Shown here piece after piece: positions 55,701 to 63,192 of a DNA stretch of 64,000 bases. Numbering within the stretch: position 1 is the first letter of the stretch; every line of letters starts with the position of its first letter. This DNA comes from Pelosinus fermentans DSM 17108 (GTDB taxonomy: Bacteria; Bacillota; Negativicutes; DSM-13327): positions 3,807,501 to 3,871,500 of the forward strand of contig NZ_AKVN02000001.1 in NCBI RefSeq assembly GCF_000271485.2. The letters run 5' to 3'. The notes beneath the pieces are model-generated. The model was not told the origin of the DNA and made no database searches. It saw only the letters and a program-made list of their open reading frames with translations. The position numbers were made by a program, and so were the translations under genes.

Positions 55701-58700
55701 GACCAATGATAGCTTCCGTATTTCGAACTGTCTGCCCATCAATAGCCACTGTATCGCCTTCTATTGTTCCGTGGTTTACAAGGCTGCCTGTAGCAGTAAG
55801 GTTCTCACCGCTGCTCAATGTGCTTTCTGAATCATTCTGAATACTGCTTCCAGATACAGTTAGATTCTTCACTGCCCCAATTGTTCCTTGGTTAGTAATC
55901 ATCCCAACTGCGTTTACTGTTAGGTTCCGATTAGCTTTCAGCTCACTTCCATTAAACAGATCACCACTAGCGTTCATCGTTAAATCATTACCAGCAATCA
56001 CTTCACCATTACCGTTTATTTCTTGTAGGTTCAAGTTCATATCCTGCTCTGAGGCAATTTTACCACTGCTATTGTTGATAGCTGCGATTTGCAGCATCAT
56101 ATCGGTGCCTGCGCCGATATTTCCACGGGTATTATTTAACTCAGCAGAGTTTTGAGTGAGAGTCAGATTTTTTTTAGCAACAATTTTACCATCTGTATTA
56201 TCTAGTTCATTGGTCAATGCAATCGATAAATTGTCATTCGCCAATACTTGCCCACCTATATTGTTAAGCTTCTCTGCTTCTATTGTTACTTGCCCATTAC
56301 CTCCTAGAATCCCATTTTGATTGTTAATTTCATTAGTAACAGCAACGTTTATATTACTCGTATCCATATTAATCACTTTTCCGCTTTCATTTTGCAGGGA
56401 TCGGGCTGTAAGAAATAGTCCCTTATTTGCCTCAATGCTTCCTTGCTGGTTGGTAACTGAACCCTGAGAAGTGATTGTAACAGCATCATCTAGGCTAGTA
56501 ATGAGTCCTTGGTGATTATTCAGTGCGGAGGTTGCTGTGATGTCTATATCTTTTTGCGCTGCAATTGTACCCTTAAGATTCTCAATACTCTTTGCTTTTA
56601 GTAGTATTTGATTTTGGCTTGTCAATTTTCCACTATCATTCTTTAAAGAATCCTTCGTTTCAATTGATAGGATTCCTGTGCCTGCATGTCCTATTTTCCC
56701 CAGATTATTATCAAGTGAATTGCTATCGATGTATAGTGATGAACCATTGGTCGTTATTTCACCATTAGTATTATCAATATCAGCACTTGCATTAATCATC
56801 GTATCAGCAGATCCAAACTGGGTTAACTTCCCCCCTTTATTACTGATGGAATTAGCCACTAGTGTAAGCCGCTGTGCTCCTATGTTCGCTACTACACCAT
56901 TATCGCCTTTGTCATTGCGAATCGTGCCTTTTGCTGTTGCAATTAATGCTCCATCCGTTTCTAAGGAAGAGGCTGTATTATCAATATCTCCATCTACAGC
57001 AGTTAACGTAACGCTACTCCCTGCATAGGTTATACTTCCAGATAGATTAATACCAGCACCGTTAATGACTAAATTGCCAGCTATTATATTGTTGCCGCTA
57101 GCAGTAACGGTTTCATCGGCATTCATAGTTAAATCACCAGAGGTTCCAAGGCTTCCATCACTTTGTACGCCTGTACTTATAGTACCTTTAGAATCTATAT
57201 CTTGAGCTGACAAAATGGTATTCTTACCTGTTACTAAGGTCCCGGTGTTTTTAAGGGTACCTTGAGTAGTAAGATTGGTATCTTTTTGAGAATACAGTGT
57301 GCCTTGATTTTCTATGGCTCCTTTTGCATCCAAAGAAATATTTCCTTTTACCGATGTATTGCCCAATAAAACGACCTTGCCTTCACTGGTAACATTCAAG
57401 TCACCGCCACTGATAATACTGCTGTCATGTTGTACGTCTTCCCTTGCTTCATAATCAATCCCTTGTACAGCATGAATTGCGAGATTCCCTTGAGAAATAA
57501 TATTTCCACTTTCATTTATAAGACGATTCCCTTTGATTTGTAAATTGCCATTGCTGCCAATAATTCCTGAAGTATTGTCAATTTTGTCAGCAACAGCAAT
57601 CTGTATACCGCTTGTATCCAGGCCTGTCACTTTTCCGCTTTGATTATTCAGTGCCAGAGCTGTAAGGTTGATCCCCTTATTCGCTTCAATAACTCCTTGC
57701 TGATTGTCGACTTCTCCTCCTGCCTGAATTTCGATCGCATCACCTGAAATCATGATGCCTTCTTCATTAATAAGTGCAGACTGAGAAATCAGATTGATAT
57801 TCTTTTGCGCTGCAATGGTACCTTTTGAAGTATTTATTTCATTGCCAGCAAGGTATAGCTGCCCATTTGTAGCAATCTTTCCCTTATCATTCTTGATATT
57901 GTTTGCAGCTTGTACAGACAAACCACCAGTACCAGCATGCTGAATTTGTCCCTGACTGTTAATTAAAGAATCAGCTTGGATGGTAAGAGAATCACCATTT
58001 GTATTCATTGTACCAGACGTGTTATCTATACTGTTTACAGCTGAAATGGAGGTCGCCTCTTGTCCTAGCTGTGACAAGATACCGCTGCGATTGCTAATGG
58101 CCTCCCCACTGAGGGTCAGCTGTTCTGCGTTGATGGTTCCATTGTCGTTGCGGATCACGCCTTGAGCGTTCAGGTTTAAATCTCCGGCAATTTGCATGGT
58201 TCCATTGCTATGGTCGATATCTCCCATGGTTGTCGTTATGCTGGCATTACCGCCAACATAGTTCTTACTATTTACCAGATCAATGGCAGCTCCGTTAATC
58301 GTTAGATTACCAGCTGCCATGTTTTGTCCTTGAGCCTGCATGACTCCGCTTGCATTGAGTGTGAGATCACCAGCGTTACCTAGCGTACCGTCAGTTTTAA
58401 CTCCTGCCCCTAAGGTGCCTGTCGAGGTTATGCTTTGTGCATGTAAAGTAGTATGTTGTCCAGCGGCCAAGGTTCCGCTGTTTTCCAAAGCACCTTGGGT
58501 GGTAATGCTGGTATTTCCCTGAGCATAGAGGGTGTTCTGATTGCTCACATCCTCTTGAGCTGTTACTTGAATGTTGCCTGCAGCTGAGGTATTACCTGCC
58601 AGCAGGACTTTTCCAGCACTGTTTATGGTTATATCCCCTGCTTGGGCCGCTATGGTTCCTTTGCTGTTTACCCCTACTCCTTTTTCTGTGCCTACGAGGT

Positions 58701-59508
58701 AAATCTTTTGTGCATACATTCCACCTAGCTGGCCTACATCAACGGCAACTTGGGGTATATTCACATCCCCTGCGATGGTTTCTGTATGTAGAGTATTGTG
58801 ATCAACTTGGTTGCTGCCGGCAATGACATTGAGATTTTTTGCCCAGACTCCCGCATTGACATCCACTGAACGGCTGATAATATCCACCTGATCTACATCA
58901 GATGCATTCATGCCTGCACCTTGTATGGAAATCTGTCCGCCTGTAACGCGAAAGGCATCCAGACTGCCGCTGCCGCCAAACACAGGAGTTCCTGTCGTGA
59001 GTACAGCACGGCTGGTATTGATAAAACCAAATCCGTCACCGTAGATGCCATTAGGATTGGCAATGATGACTTCCGCTTTTTGTCCTGCCACTTCCGTATA
59101 TCCACGCAGGTAACTGGGATTGCTGCTGGTGACTTCGTTCAAGATAATACGGGCTGATCCATTGGCGAGATTCGGATTGCCTGTAATGTAGCCCGCTAAC
59201 TGGGTTTGGGTAACAACACGAGAATTATTTAAAATAAGTCCGCTTGGATCGACATTAAATTTTTGATAAAGATTATGGGATACCCCTCCTGCAGTCGGTG
59301 CCGCAATTTGCACAATAGGTAAGCCATTGGCAGCCGGCTGCACGATGGGTGTAGTATTAGGCGGTGCTTTCGGATCAGCAATGACTTCTGCAGAAGCTAC
59401 GATCGGCTGAGTCAAATAGAAAAACAGCATACTCCAGGCTACTACCTTTCTGCGCCAAGTAACTGTCGTGTAAAATGCAAAAGATTTTGCTTTCGATGAC
59501 GATGCCAT
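49759..59508 (-). CDS. Giant two-partner-secretion exoprotein (FhaB/CdiA-like) with C-terminal nuclease
   Basis: About 3,249 residues. A long signal peptide (MASSSKAKSFAFYTTVTWRR then VVAWSMLFFYLTQPIVASAE) leads to the TPS domain with its N-x-x-N/NPNGI motifs (ITGNPNLANGSARIILNEVT, IIANPNGIYGDGFGFINT). Then come about 2,500 residues of filamentous-hemagglutinin-type beta-helix repeats (repeated DLTMNASG, KGNISLDAKG, AGNDLTM), a pretoxin region around 2,900, and a C-terminal domain with GNQWHHIVEQAQQNAKRAG, VENIIALQSGKGSYHSEI and LTVRDWLANKSF. That domain has the HH...N...H layout of an HNH/endonuclease VII-type toxin. The next gene is its likely immunity protein, and its secretion pore is encoded 54 bases upstream. 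ATG 59508 has AGGAGG upstream; the earlier in-frame start is rejected. Confidence 0.9.
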   Translation of the reverse strand: MASSSKAKSFAFYTTVTWRRKVVAWSMLFFYLTQPIVASAEVIADPKAPPNTTPIVQPAANGLPIVQIAAPTAGGVSHNLYQKFNVDPSGLILNNSRVVTQTQLAGYITGNPNLANGSARIILNEVTSSNPSYLRGYTEVAGQKAEVIIANPNGIYGDGFGFINTSRAVLTTGTPVFGGSGSLDAFRVTGGQISIQGAGMNASDVDQVDIISRSVDVNAGVWAKNLNVIAGSNQVDHNTLHTETIAGDVNIPQVAVDVGQLGGMYAQKIYLVGTEKGVGVNSKGTIAAQAGDITINSAGKVLLAGNTSAAGNIQVTAQEDVSNQNTLYAQGNTSITTQGALENSGTLAAGQHTTLHAQSITSTGTLGAGVKTDGTLGNAGDLTLNASGVMQAQGQNMAAGNLTINGAAIDLVNSKNYVGGNASITTTMGDIDHSNGTMQIAGDLNLNAQGVIRNDNGTINAEQLTLSGEAISNRSGILSQLGQEATSISAVNSIDNTSGTMNTNGDSLTIQADSLINSQGQIQHAGTGGLSVQAANNIKNDKGKIATNGQLYLAGNEINTSKGTIAAQKNINLISQSALINEEGIMISGDAIEIQAGGEVDNQQGVIEANKGINLTALALNNQSGKVTGLDTSGIQIAVADKIDNTSGIIGSNGNLQIKGNRLINESGNIISQGNLAIHAVQGIDYEAREDVQHDSSIISGGDLNVTSEGKVVLLGNTSVKGNISLDAKGAIENQGTLYSQKDTNLTTQGTLKNTGTLVTGKNTILSAQDIDSKGTISTGVQSDGSLGTSGDLTMNADETVTASGNNIIAGNLVINGAGINLSGSITYAGSSVTLTAVDGDIDNTASSLETDGALIATAKGTIRNDKGDNGVVANIGAQRLTLVANSISNKGGKLTQFGSADTMINASADIDNTNGEITTNGSSLYIDSNSLDNNLGKIGHAGTGILSIETKDSLKNDSGKLTSQNQILLKAKSIENLKGTIAAQKDIDITATSALNNHQGLITSLDDAVTITSQGSVTNQQGSIEANKGLFLTARSLQNESGKVINMDTSNINVAVTNEINNQNGILGGNGQVTIEAEKLNNIGGQVLANDNLSIALTNELDNTDGKIVAKKNLTLTQNSAELNNTRGNIGAGTDMMLQIAAINNSSGKIASEQDMNLNLQEINGNGEVIAGNDLTMNASGDLFNGSELKANRNLTVNAVGMITNQGTIGAVKNLTVSGSSIQNDSESTLSSGENLTATGSLVNHGTIEGDTVAIDGQTVRNTEAIIGHNLTITADHISNEGASALLATTGNMNLYAGTALENKDDASIYSMGDIVIAGSKDENGIGEYDNRTGTVLNQSANIEAEKDISINADEITNKKREFVTEQVVVYTNTTHETASIPNNGGYSKNHMEDSLLPAYYDYSDEAPIRVTYVSKDQVGTETVMETLVTKDSPVGKILSGRNMTLRASTVNNEMSWILAKGVLDTVAGTVNNTAVGSTRVTYYDGKIVYRKHFYRKESSGSSGMENEYPGTVGVDRYTNETIPTHTETTEQLPGFISLYGGSQGVTIQAKTINNQTIQPDGAPIGDMATTTLEANKNTDLAPSVNPGLAPQANIAVGNTTATPLTPGQSNEQLALNSGIGNPSLSLPSNALYTIHKEPGNKPLIETNSRFTSYTSFISSDYMLNSLGLKPEETQKRLGDGFYEQKLVREQIANLTGLSSLNANTSAEEEYKTLMTNGVAFAQQFNLQVGVALTSEQVRQLTSDMVWLVEKEVEGQKVLVPVVYLSQVNQTNLQPSGALIIGETVNITATDDFTNSGVVHGTTKSDITAENIINRGGVIDGGNTTKLTAAQDIINQSGTITGGQLNLTAKRDIINETLVSAVNAGPINTTMVNQTGTIAATDGLVVKADRDLLITGAQVSSGKGIELEAGRDVKVTSVEHQQGLQTMLDGLNVSSEKITNITSSIKAGDNLTITAQQDVTLQGAQIKAGKAVDISAGDTLEISSVENKESGSAVMAGSRYYQSENIAYDKITNIASHIDSGSDMTLKGNDINIRGAQISAAQNIDIDAKHDLTVTSTQDTSNIQAHGSSIFNRTLALETAGLSNTEMAFQDNNVNYYSPTIDYSKQATKNHTTDIKAGKNVDLSAQNDVVVKGIQVDAGNDANLTAGGNISVTAVKDEIESYYSKGNNRNYNRTRTDDETIVGSQLNANNDIIIKAGPSTADSNAMVNNDSSKGNILIEGSSVISKNGKVDITADNEIVIQEDTERHETLTESRKVKKSTFSKKVTEKRDHTIVNEVSGSTISGNSVSINSKNSDLTVQASSVVGTEDVSLSAKEDVNILSAAETGTSEHYSYTKKSGLFSGGGLGLTIGSQSTKTTTNEQILGQVGSTIGSIDGNISVKAGEKVNSEGTTFVSGKDLSITGKEVTIDNTIDTYDSKTKYEFKQTGLSVSLGGGIVNTATSAYNNIKRSGQVEDERLKALYDYKAFKDLDKINDQLDNGMSKENLKKGVSVSVSIGSSKMTSEETVHTETVNTSNVNAGGDVTIKATEGDVNLKGTNINGENITLDAAENVNIGAAENKQQTTTNTSSSSWSVGGAIGSGFFGNVSKGSGKENENATTNTASIIDANETLTIKSGKDTNIIGSQVSGDKVVADIDGNLNLVSKQDTDDYTSKNHSSGFGFTTGPKGGITGSVSKGKTDSTYASVTEQAGIHAGEGGFDIHVGKNTDLKGAVIEAPSDKNKLSTYTLTYSDIQNKAEYSASSVGVNLNTRKDAEKKDAGLTPNIGGTASGDADSTTKSAISPGTIEIRSNPNQDLSNLSRDTNNSLNVLGKIFDKKTVQEQQELANVFGQEVFKAVGDLKLKEGSSEKAAIDFFVGGLMAKLGGGDFLSGAASGGITQLVMKELANIKNPALLQWASAVVGAAAAKVVGGNVGTGISVAISETKNNFLSHEQYAEYQAQLKELKEKLEDGSITQEEYNATVNEVTNYWADKDKEQNKQWLADNHIEAVIIDFGSVQIALEKQQYQQMLIELSNSKNDEETAAIKEKWNKISDEQIDKWVKMGEDLGYNMDGSKTSLFPDLSTEVVNINNPYTAWLVKTETENSLFWAERSLQAQGIDPNDPSNAQLLAAEVEKQLGLNKEIQESIASSIGGGSFKTFKELKAFLGSPGAGNQWHHIVEQAQQNAKRAGFAAEEINSVENIIALQSGKGSYHSEISAFYSSKPDFTKGLTVRDWLANKSFQEQFEFGMNYLRKFGNVVNENGRWIFKSFE

Positions 59509-59561
59509 ACTATATCCTCCTTGAGATTTAAAATTAAATTCAATATCTTTCACTTTATTAT

Positions 59562-61301
59562 TTATAGCTGATAACTAAGCTGAAATCCTAGAGAGTATGG
59601 ACTGGTTTGGTACCCTTCTGGTTTATAAAGAGGCCAACTGGTGAAAATATCATAATATATACCTCCTTCATTGCCACGGATACCAAGAGCTGCACCAGCC
59701 AGTTTCTTGCCTAAAAGCCACTGGGTTCCAGGACCGCTTACTTGTCCATAGTCAAGTCCTACATAGGCTTCCTTTCCTTGGGCCACGGGCATGCTCCATT
59801 CATTGCGTATGTAAAATCCTTTTTCGGCGAGTAAGGTTTGTTCTCCATCAAAGCCCCGGACGGTATAACGGTTACCAATACTGAAGTAATCGGTTGCATA
59901 TAATAAATCTTTGGTATACTGTCCGCTAAACGTAAAGGAGTATTTACCTTCTACATTCCCCATCTTCACAGGTTTGCTAAGGGTTGTACTAAAAGTCCAA
60001 AGCTTGTAGCGAGTCGTCGGCGTATCTGGATCCATATTGTCTGTATCCTCTTGGGCGTTAAACCAAGGCACGCCCCAGCGATGATTAAGCTGTACATCCA
60101 GTACGGTTTTGCCATAGTATTGCCGATGACTAATACCAATTTCATCAGCAGTGACGTTCTTACGCTGTATTTCCGTGTCGATAATAAAGCTCTTACTATG
60201 TTTTTTGATGATGCCAAACTGCAGATGGGTCTTACTTTGTTGGTCACGATGGATAAGCCGCTGCACACGAAATTCTGTATTGTCACTTTTTCCGGAAGTA
60301 AGAAAGGTCTGGTTGACCCCTTCTATGGTTTGATGGTAGTTGTAGGAGCTGCCGGATAGGGTAAAGGTCCAGTACCCATAGGGAACTGAAAATTGATAGC
60401 TGTTTCCCCGTGTACCATATTGATCCCCTTCTTGCTGAGCATCTTTATTGAAGGAGACATAGAACAGATCATTAAGTCCAAATAAGTTATCAAAAGATAA
60501 GGATGTGGATGCCTGGATTTTTCCCGTGGCTTTGGTACCAGAATCATCTAATGAAAAAGTCATCCGAAAAGGATTACTGGATTTCATGGTAATATTAACA
60601 TCACTTTCTCCGGGGTTTTCTCCTGGAGAGATTTGCATATCCGCATCTTGGGAGGGTACTCGTTTGATTTGTTCTAATCCTTGTTCTAGATCACGGAGAT
60701 TGAGAATGTTTCCTGGACGGGTGGGAAAGGCTGTGTACCAATTGGCACGGGTATCAGGATTGGTAAAGTGAATATTTCTGATAATGCCAGGAACCAACAT
60801 CAGTTTTAAGGTACCGCTTGAGAGGTCTTGCTCGGGTATGCCAATGCGTGTTGTCGTATAGCCACGGGCAATTAAAGCATTGGTTAGGCGCTTGACGATG
60901 AGGTTGATTCCTTCTTTACCAATTTTCTGTCCTTGATAGGGAAGCAGCATCTCTTCTAGCCATGAAAACTTTTCAACTCTATCCCCTTCTAATTTTAGGG
61001 TATGAATCAAAAAACTAAGCTCTTCCACTGGCAGCGTTGTTTCATGTGTCGGCTTTACTTCGGATTGCAGAAAGGTATCTTTGGACTGTTCCCGATTCCG
61101 TCGCTCTTGTGCTTCTTGCTGCGTACGGCGACGAAGTTCTTCTTGCTGCGCGCGGTTGCTTGCCTCTTGCTCTGCAGGGGTGATGGCCTGTACATTATTT
61201 AGTCCATAAAATGTTAGAATAAAAGTTACAATAATAGCATTTAGCAGATTCCACCTGCCACCAGTTGATAATCTCTTCGTAAAGAACTGTAAATCTTGCA
61301 T
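59562..61301 (-). CDS. TpsB outer-membrane transporter (ShlB/FhaC/CdiB family)
   Basis: 579 residues: signal peptide (NAIIVTFILTFYGLNNVQA), a charged linker rich in Q, E and R (ASNRAQQEELRRRTQQEAQE), POTRA domains (SFLIHTLKLEGDRVEKFSWL; LIARGYTTTRIGIPEQDLSSG), then a 16-strand barrel with the family VRGFDGEQTLLAEKGFY motif and a C-terminal aromatic strand (SLGFQLSYQL). It exports the adjacent TpsA across the outer membrane. AGGAGG lies 7 bases before the ATG. A repeat with a hairpin (61441-61575) is upstream, and the rest of the 357-base gap looks like promoter DNA only. Confidence 0.94.
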   Translation of the reverse strand: MQDLQFFTKRLSTGGRWNLLNAIIVTFILTFYGLNNVQAITPAEQEASNRAQQEELRRRTQQEAQERRNREQSKDTFLQSEVKPTHETTLPVEELSFLIHTLKLEGDRVEKFSWLEEMLLPYQGQKIGKEGINLIVKRLTNALIARGYTTTRIGIPEQDLSSGTLKLMLVPGIIRNIHFTNPDTRANWYTAFPTRPGNILNLRDLEQGLEQIKRVPSQDADMQISPGENPGESDVNITMKSSNPFRMTFSLDDSGTKATGKIQASTSLSFDNLFGLNDLFYVSFNKDAQQEGDQYGTRGNSYQFSVPYGYWTFTLSGSSYNYHQTIEGVNQTFLTSGKSDNTEFRVQRLIHRDQQSKTHLQFGIIKKHSKSFIIDTEIQRKNVTADEIGISHRQYYGKTVLDVQLNHRWGVPWFNAQEDTDNMDPDTPTTRYKLWTFSTTLSKPVKMGNVEGKYSFTFSGQYTKDLLYATDYFSIGNRYTVRGFDGEQTLLAEKGFYIRNEWSMPVAQGKEAYVGLDYGQVSGPGTQWLLGKKLAGAALGIRGNEGGIYYDIFTSWPLYKPEGYQTSPYSLGFQLSYQL

Positions 61302-61440
61302 GAGTATTCCTCCTGTTGTGACTGAAAGGATTTGCGTAGATTTAGAATGATTGCAAATTCCATTACAATAAATAACGATTAAATATGGATAATTGTCCTA
61401 GAAATTAGGTCTTATTATAGATCATTTCAACTTTTACCGC

Positions 61441-61575
61441 CTATATCAAAAGGTATAGATTTCAAAGAAATTTCAAAGTTTTTTTAGGCATGAATGTTGA
61501 ATTTAAAAGGTTTTTGTAGAAGTTTGTCGTAAAATAAAAATCCCATGACTTTTTACCTAGTCATGGGATTTTTAT
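61441..61575 (+). repeat. Direct repeat B flanking the CDI-type locus, with terminator hairpin
   Basis: Second copy of the repeat at 48837-48975. The hairpin here is AAAAATCCCATGACT/AGTCATGGGATTTTT followed by ATTGATTTTA. Same orientation as copy A, so the two form direct repeats about 12.6 kb apart enclosing tpsB, tpsA and the immunity gene. Confidence 0.85.
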
Positions 61576-61658
61576 TGATTTTAGATTTATAACAAATCTT
61601 GAGCAAAAACATTAGCCAGAATCAAAAAAATACTTCAAGCTCAGGCATTTCATTCTCG

Positions 61659-63036
61659 TTATATCTGAAAATCATATACAGGCTTATTGCATCTTACCGC
61701 TTTACCTGCTTTTGTATCCACCAGTTCTCCTTTGGCAAGAGCTAATTTGCCATTGAGAAAGACGTAATCAATTCCTTCAGGATGGGCATTCGGCTGTCCA
61801 AAGACCGCTTTATCGTTAATGTTCTTGATATCAAATACTACGATGTCTGCGTCCATGCCTTTTCTTAAACGGCCTTTTGAAGTAAAGCCGAGGGTTTCAG
61901 CTGGCAGCAAGGTGGCTTTACGAACGGCTTCCATAATATTTAATTCATACCGCTCTGTAACCATCTTTTTAAAATAGCGTGGAAAGCTGCCCGCTATTTG
62001 GGGATGCCCCTCTCCAGGCAGATAGGTACCCGTATCGGTTGAGGGCATGCCATAAGGATGGTTTAGTGCCATATAGATTTCTTCTTCAATTCCGGTAAAA
62101 ACAACGACTGCCGTATGGGGATGATGTGTCCGAAGCTCATGATAGATATCCATCGTTAAGCGCTGACCATTATATTTTCCCGTTATGACTAAGATATCAT
62201 CGAGCTTCCATCCATTGGTTTCCATATATTCTTCATTAAAGAGCACCGCGCCAATATGGGTCGCCCACTGGGTATACATGCCGCTGTCAAACCGTATGTC
62301 TAATCCTTCGAATCTTGCTCTGTTAATTACAGAAAGGGCCTCTTCCATAACTCCCGTTCCATATTGGTATACAAAATGAGATACTTGGATACGAGCGCCC
62401 GTTTGGCGGGCTATGGCGATGACTTCCACTAAGGAATACATATCAATGCCGGTAATCATCCGCGTATCTACGGCTACAATCCTGCCGTATCTGGCAGCAA
62501 TCTTGCTCAGATTCATAATCTCATCATTAGAGCTGCCGGGTGCATAAGCCAGCCCCAAGGATAGGCCGCATGCCCCTTCTTCAAAAGCCTTCTCTACCAA
62601 ATATTCCATTTGCCTTAATTGTTCAGGCGTAGCAGGTTTCAATGGATCTGTAGCTCCAACTTCTTCCCGCAGACTAATGGAATGACCAATTAATTCTGCT
62701 TGATTGACGATAAAGCCTTGCTTTTCTTGAGCGGCAAAAAAAGAGTTTATGTCTAGCGGACTCAAGCCGCAATTTCCGCCGACAGTGGTGGTGATTCCCT
62801 GTCTTAAGGAAAGCTCTCCGCAATAATCATCCCAATCTACATGTCCATGTATGTCAATGAAGCCAGGGCATACCATTTTGCCCTCCACATCAAACTCCTG
62901 AAGTCCTTGGATATTCTCTTTTGTAATGATCTCTATTTTTCCATTTACGATTCCGATATTCCCTTGGAACCGAGTAAGGGTTTCTGGATCAATTAAAATC
63001 CCATTTGTAATTACTATGTCAAAAATAGTTCTTCAA
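61659..63036 (-). CDS. N-acyl-D-amino-acid deacylase-type amidohydrolase with a frameshifted 5' end
   Basis: Metal-dependent amidohydrolase of the D-aminoacylase/dihydroorotase-like superfamily. PGFIDIHGHVDWDD is the HxH metal site, TTTVGGNCGLSPL the family Cys region, then IQVSHFVYQYG and the C-terminal KGRLRKGMDADIVVFDIKNI. The ORF from GTG 62888 (409 residues) lacks the usual N-terminal beta-domain, but that domain is encoded just upstream in the same frame (FDIVITNGILIDPETLTRFQ, GNIGIVNGKIEIITKEN). Its natural start appears to be TTG 63036 (AGAGGCGG upstream; LKNYFDIVITN), with one extra T in the TTTTT run at 63021-63025 breaking the frame. Either a sequence error or a recent mutation. 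Confidence 0.75.
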
Positions 63037-63112
63037 CCGCCTCTCATGTGGATCTGTTCAACGTATAGCAAGTTATGCTCTAATCTTAGAATATCTCGAT
63101 TATATAGAAATA

Positions 63113-63150
63113 GCAATAAGGTTACAAATTAAAATTTGCAACCTTATTGC
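63113..63150. terminator. Hairpin between the P-type ATPase and the amidohydrolase
   Basis: GCAATAAGGTT...AACCTTATTGC with an inner CAAATT/AATTTG stem, about 40 bases after the ATPase stop codon. Confidence 0.6.
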
Positions 63151-63192
63151 ACCGTGAGGAAAAAGGAATTCAATATTCACTATTGTTTTTCC

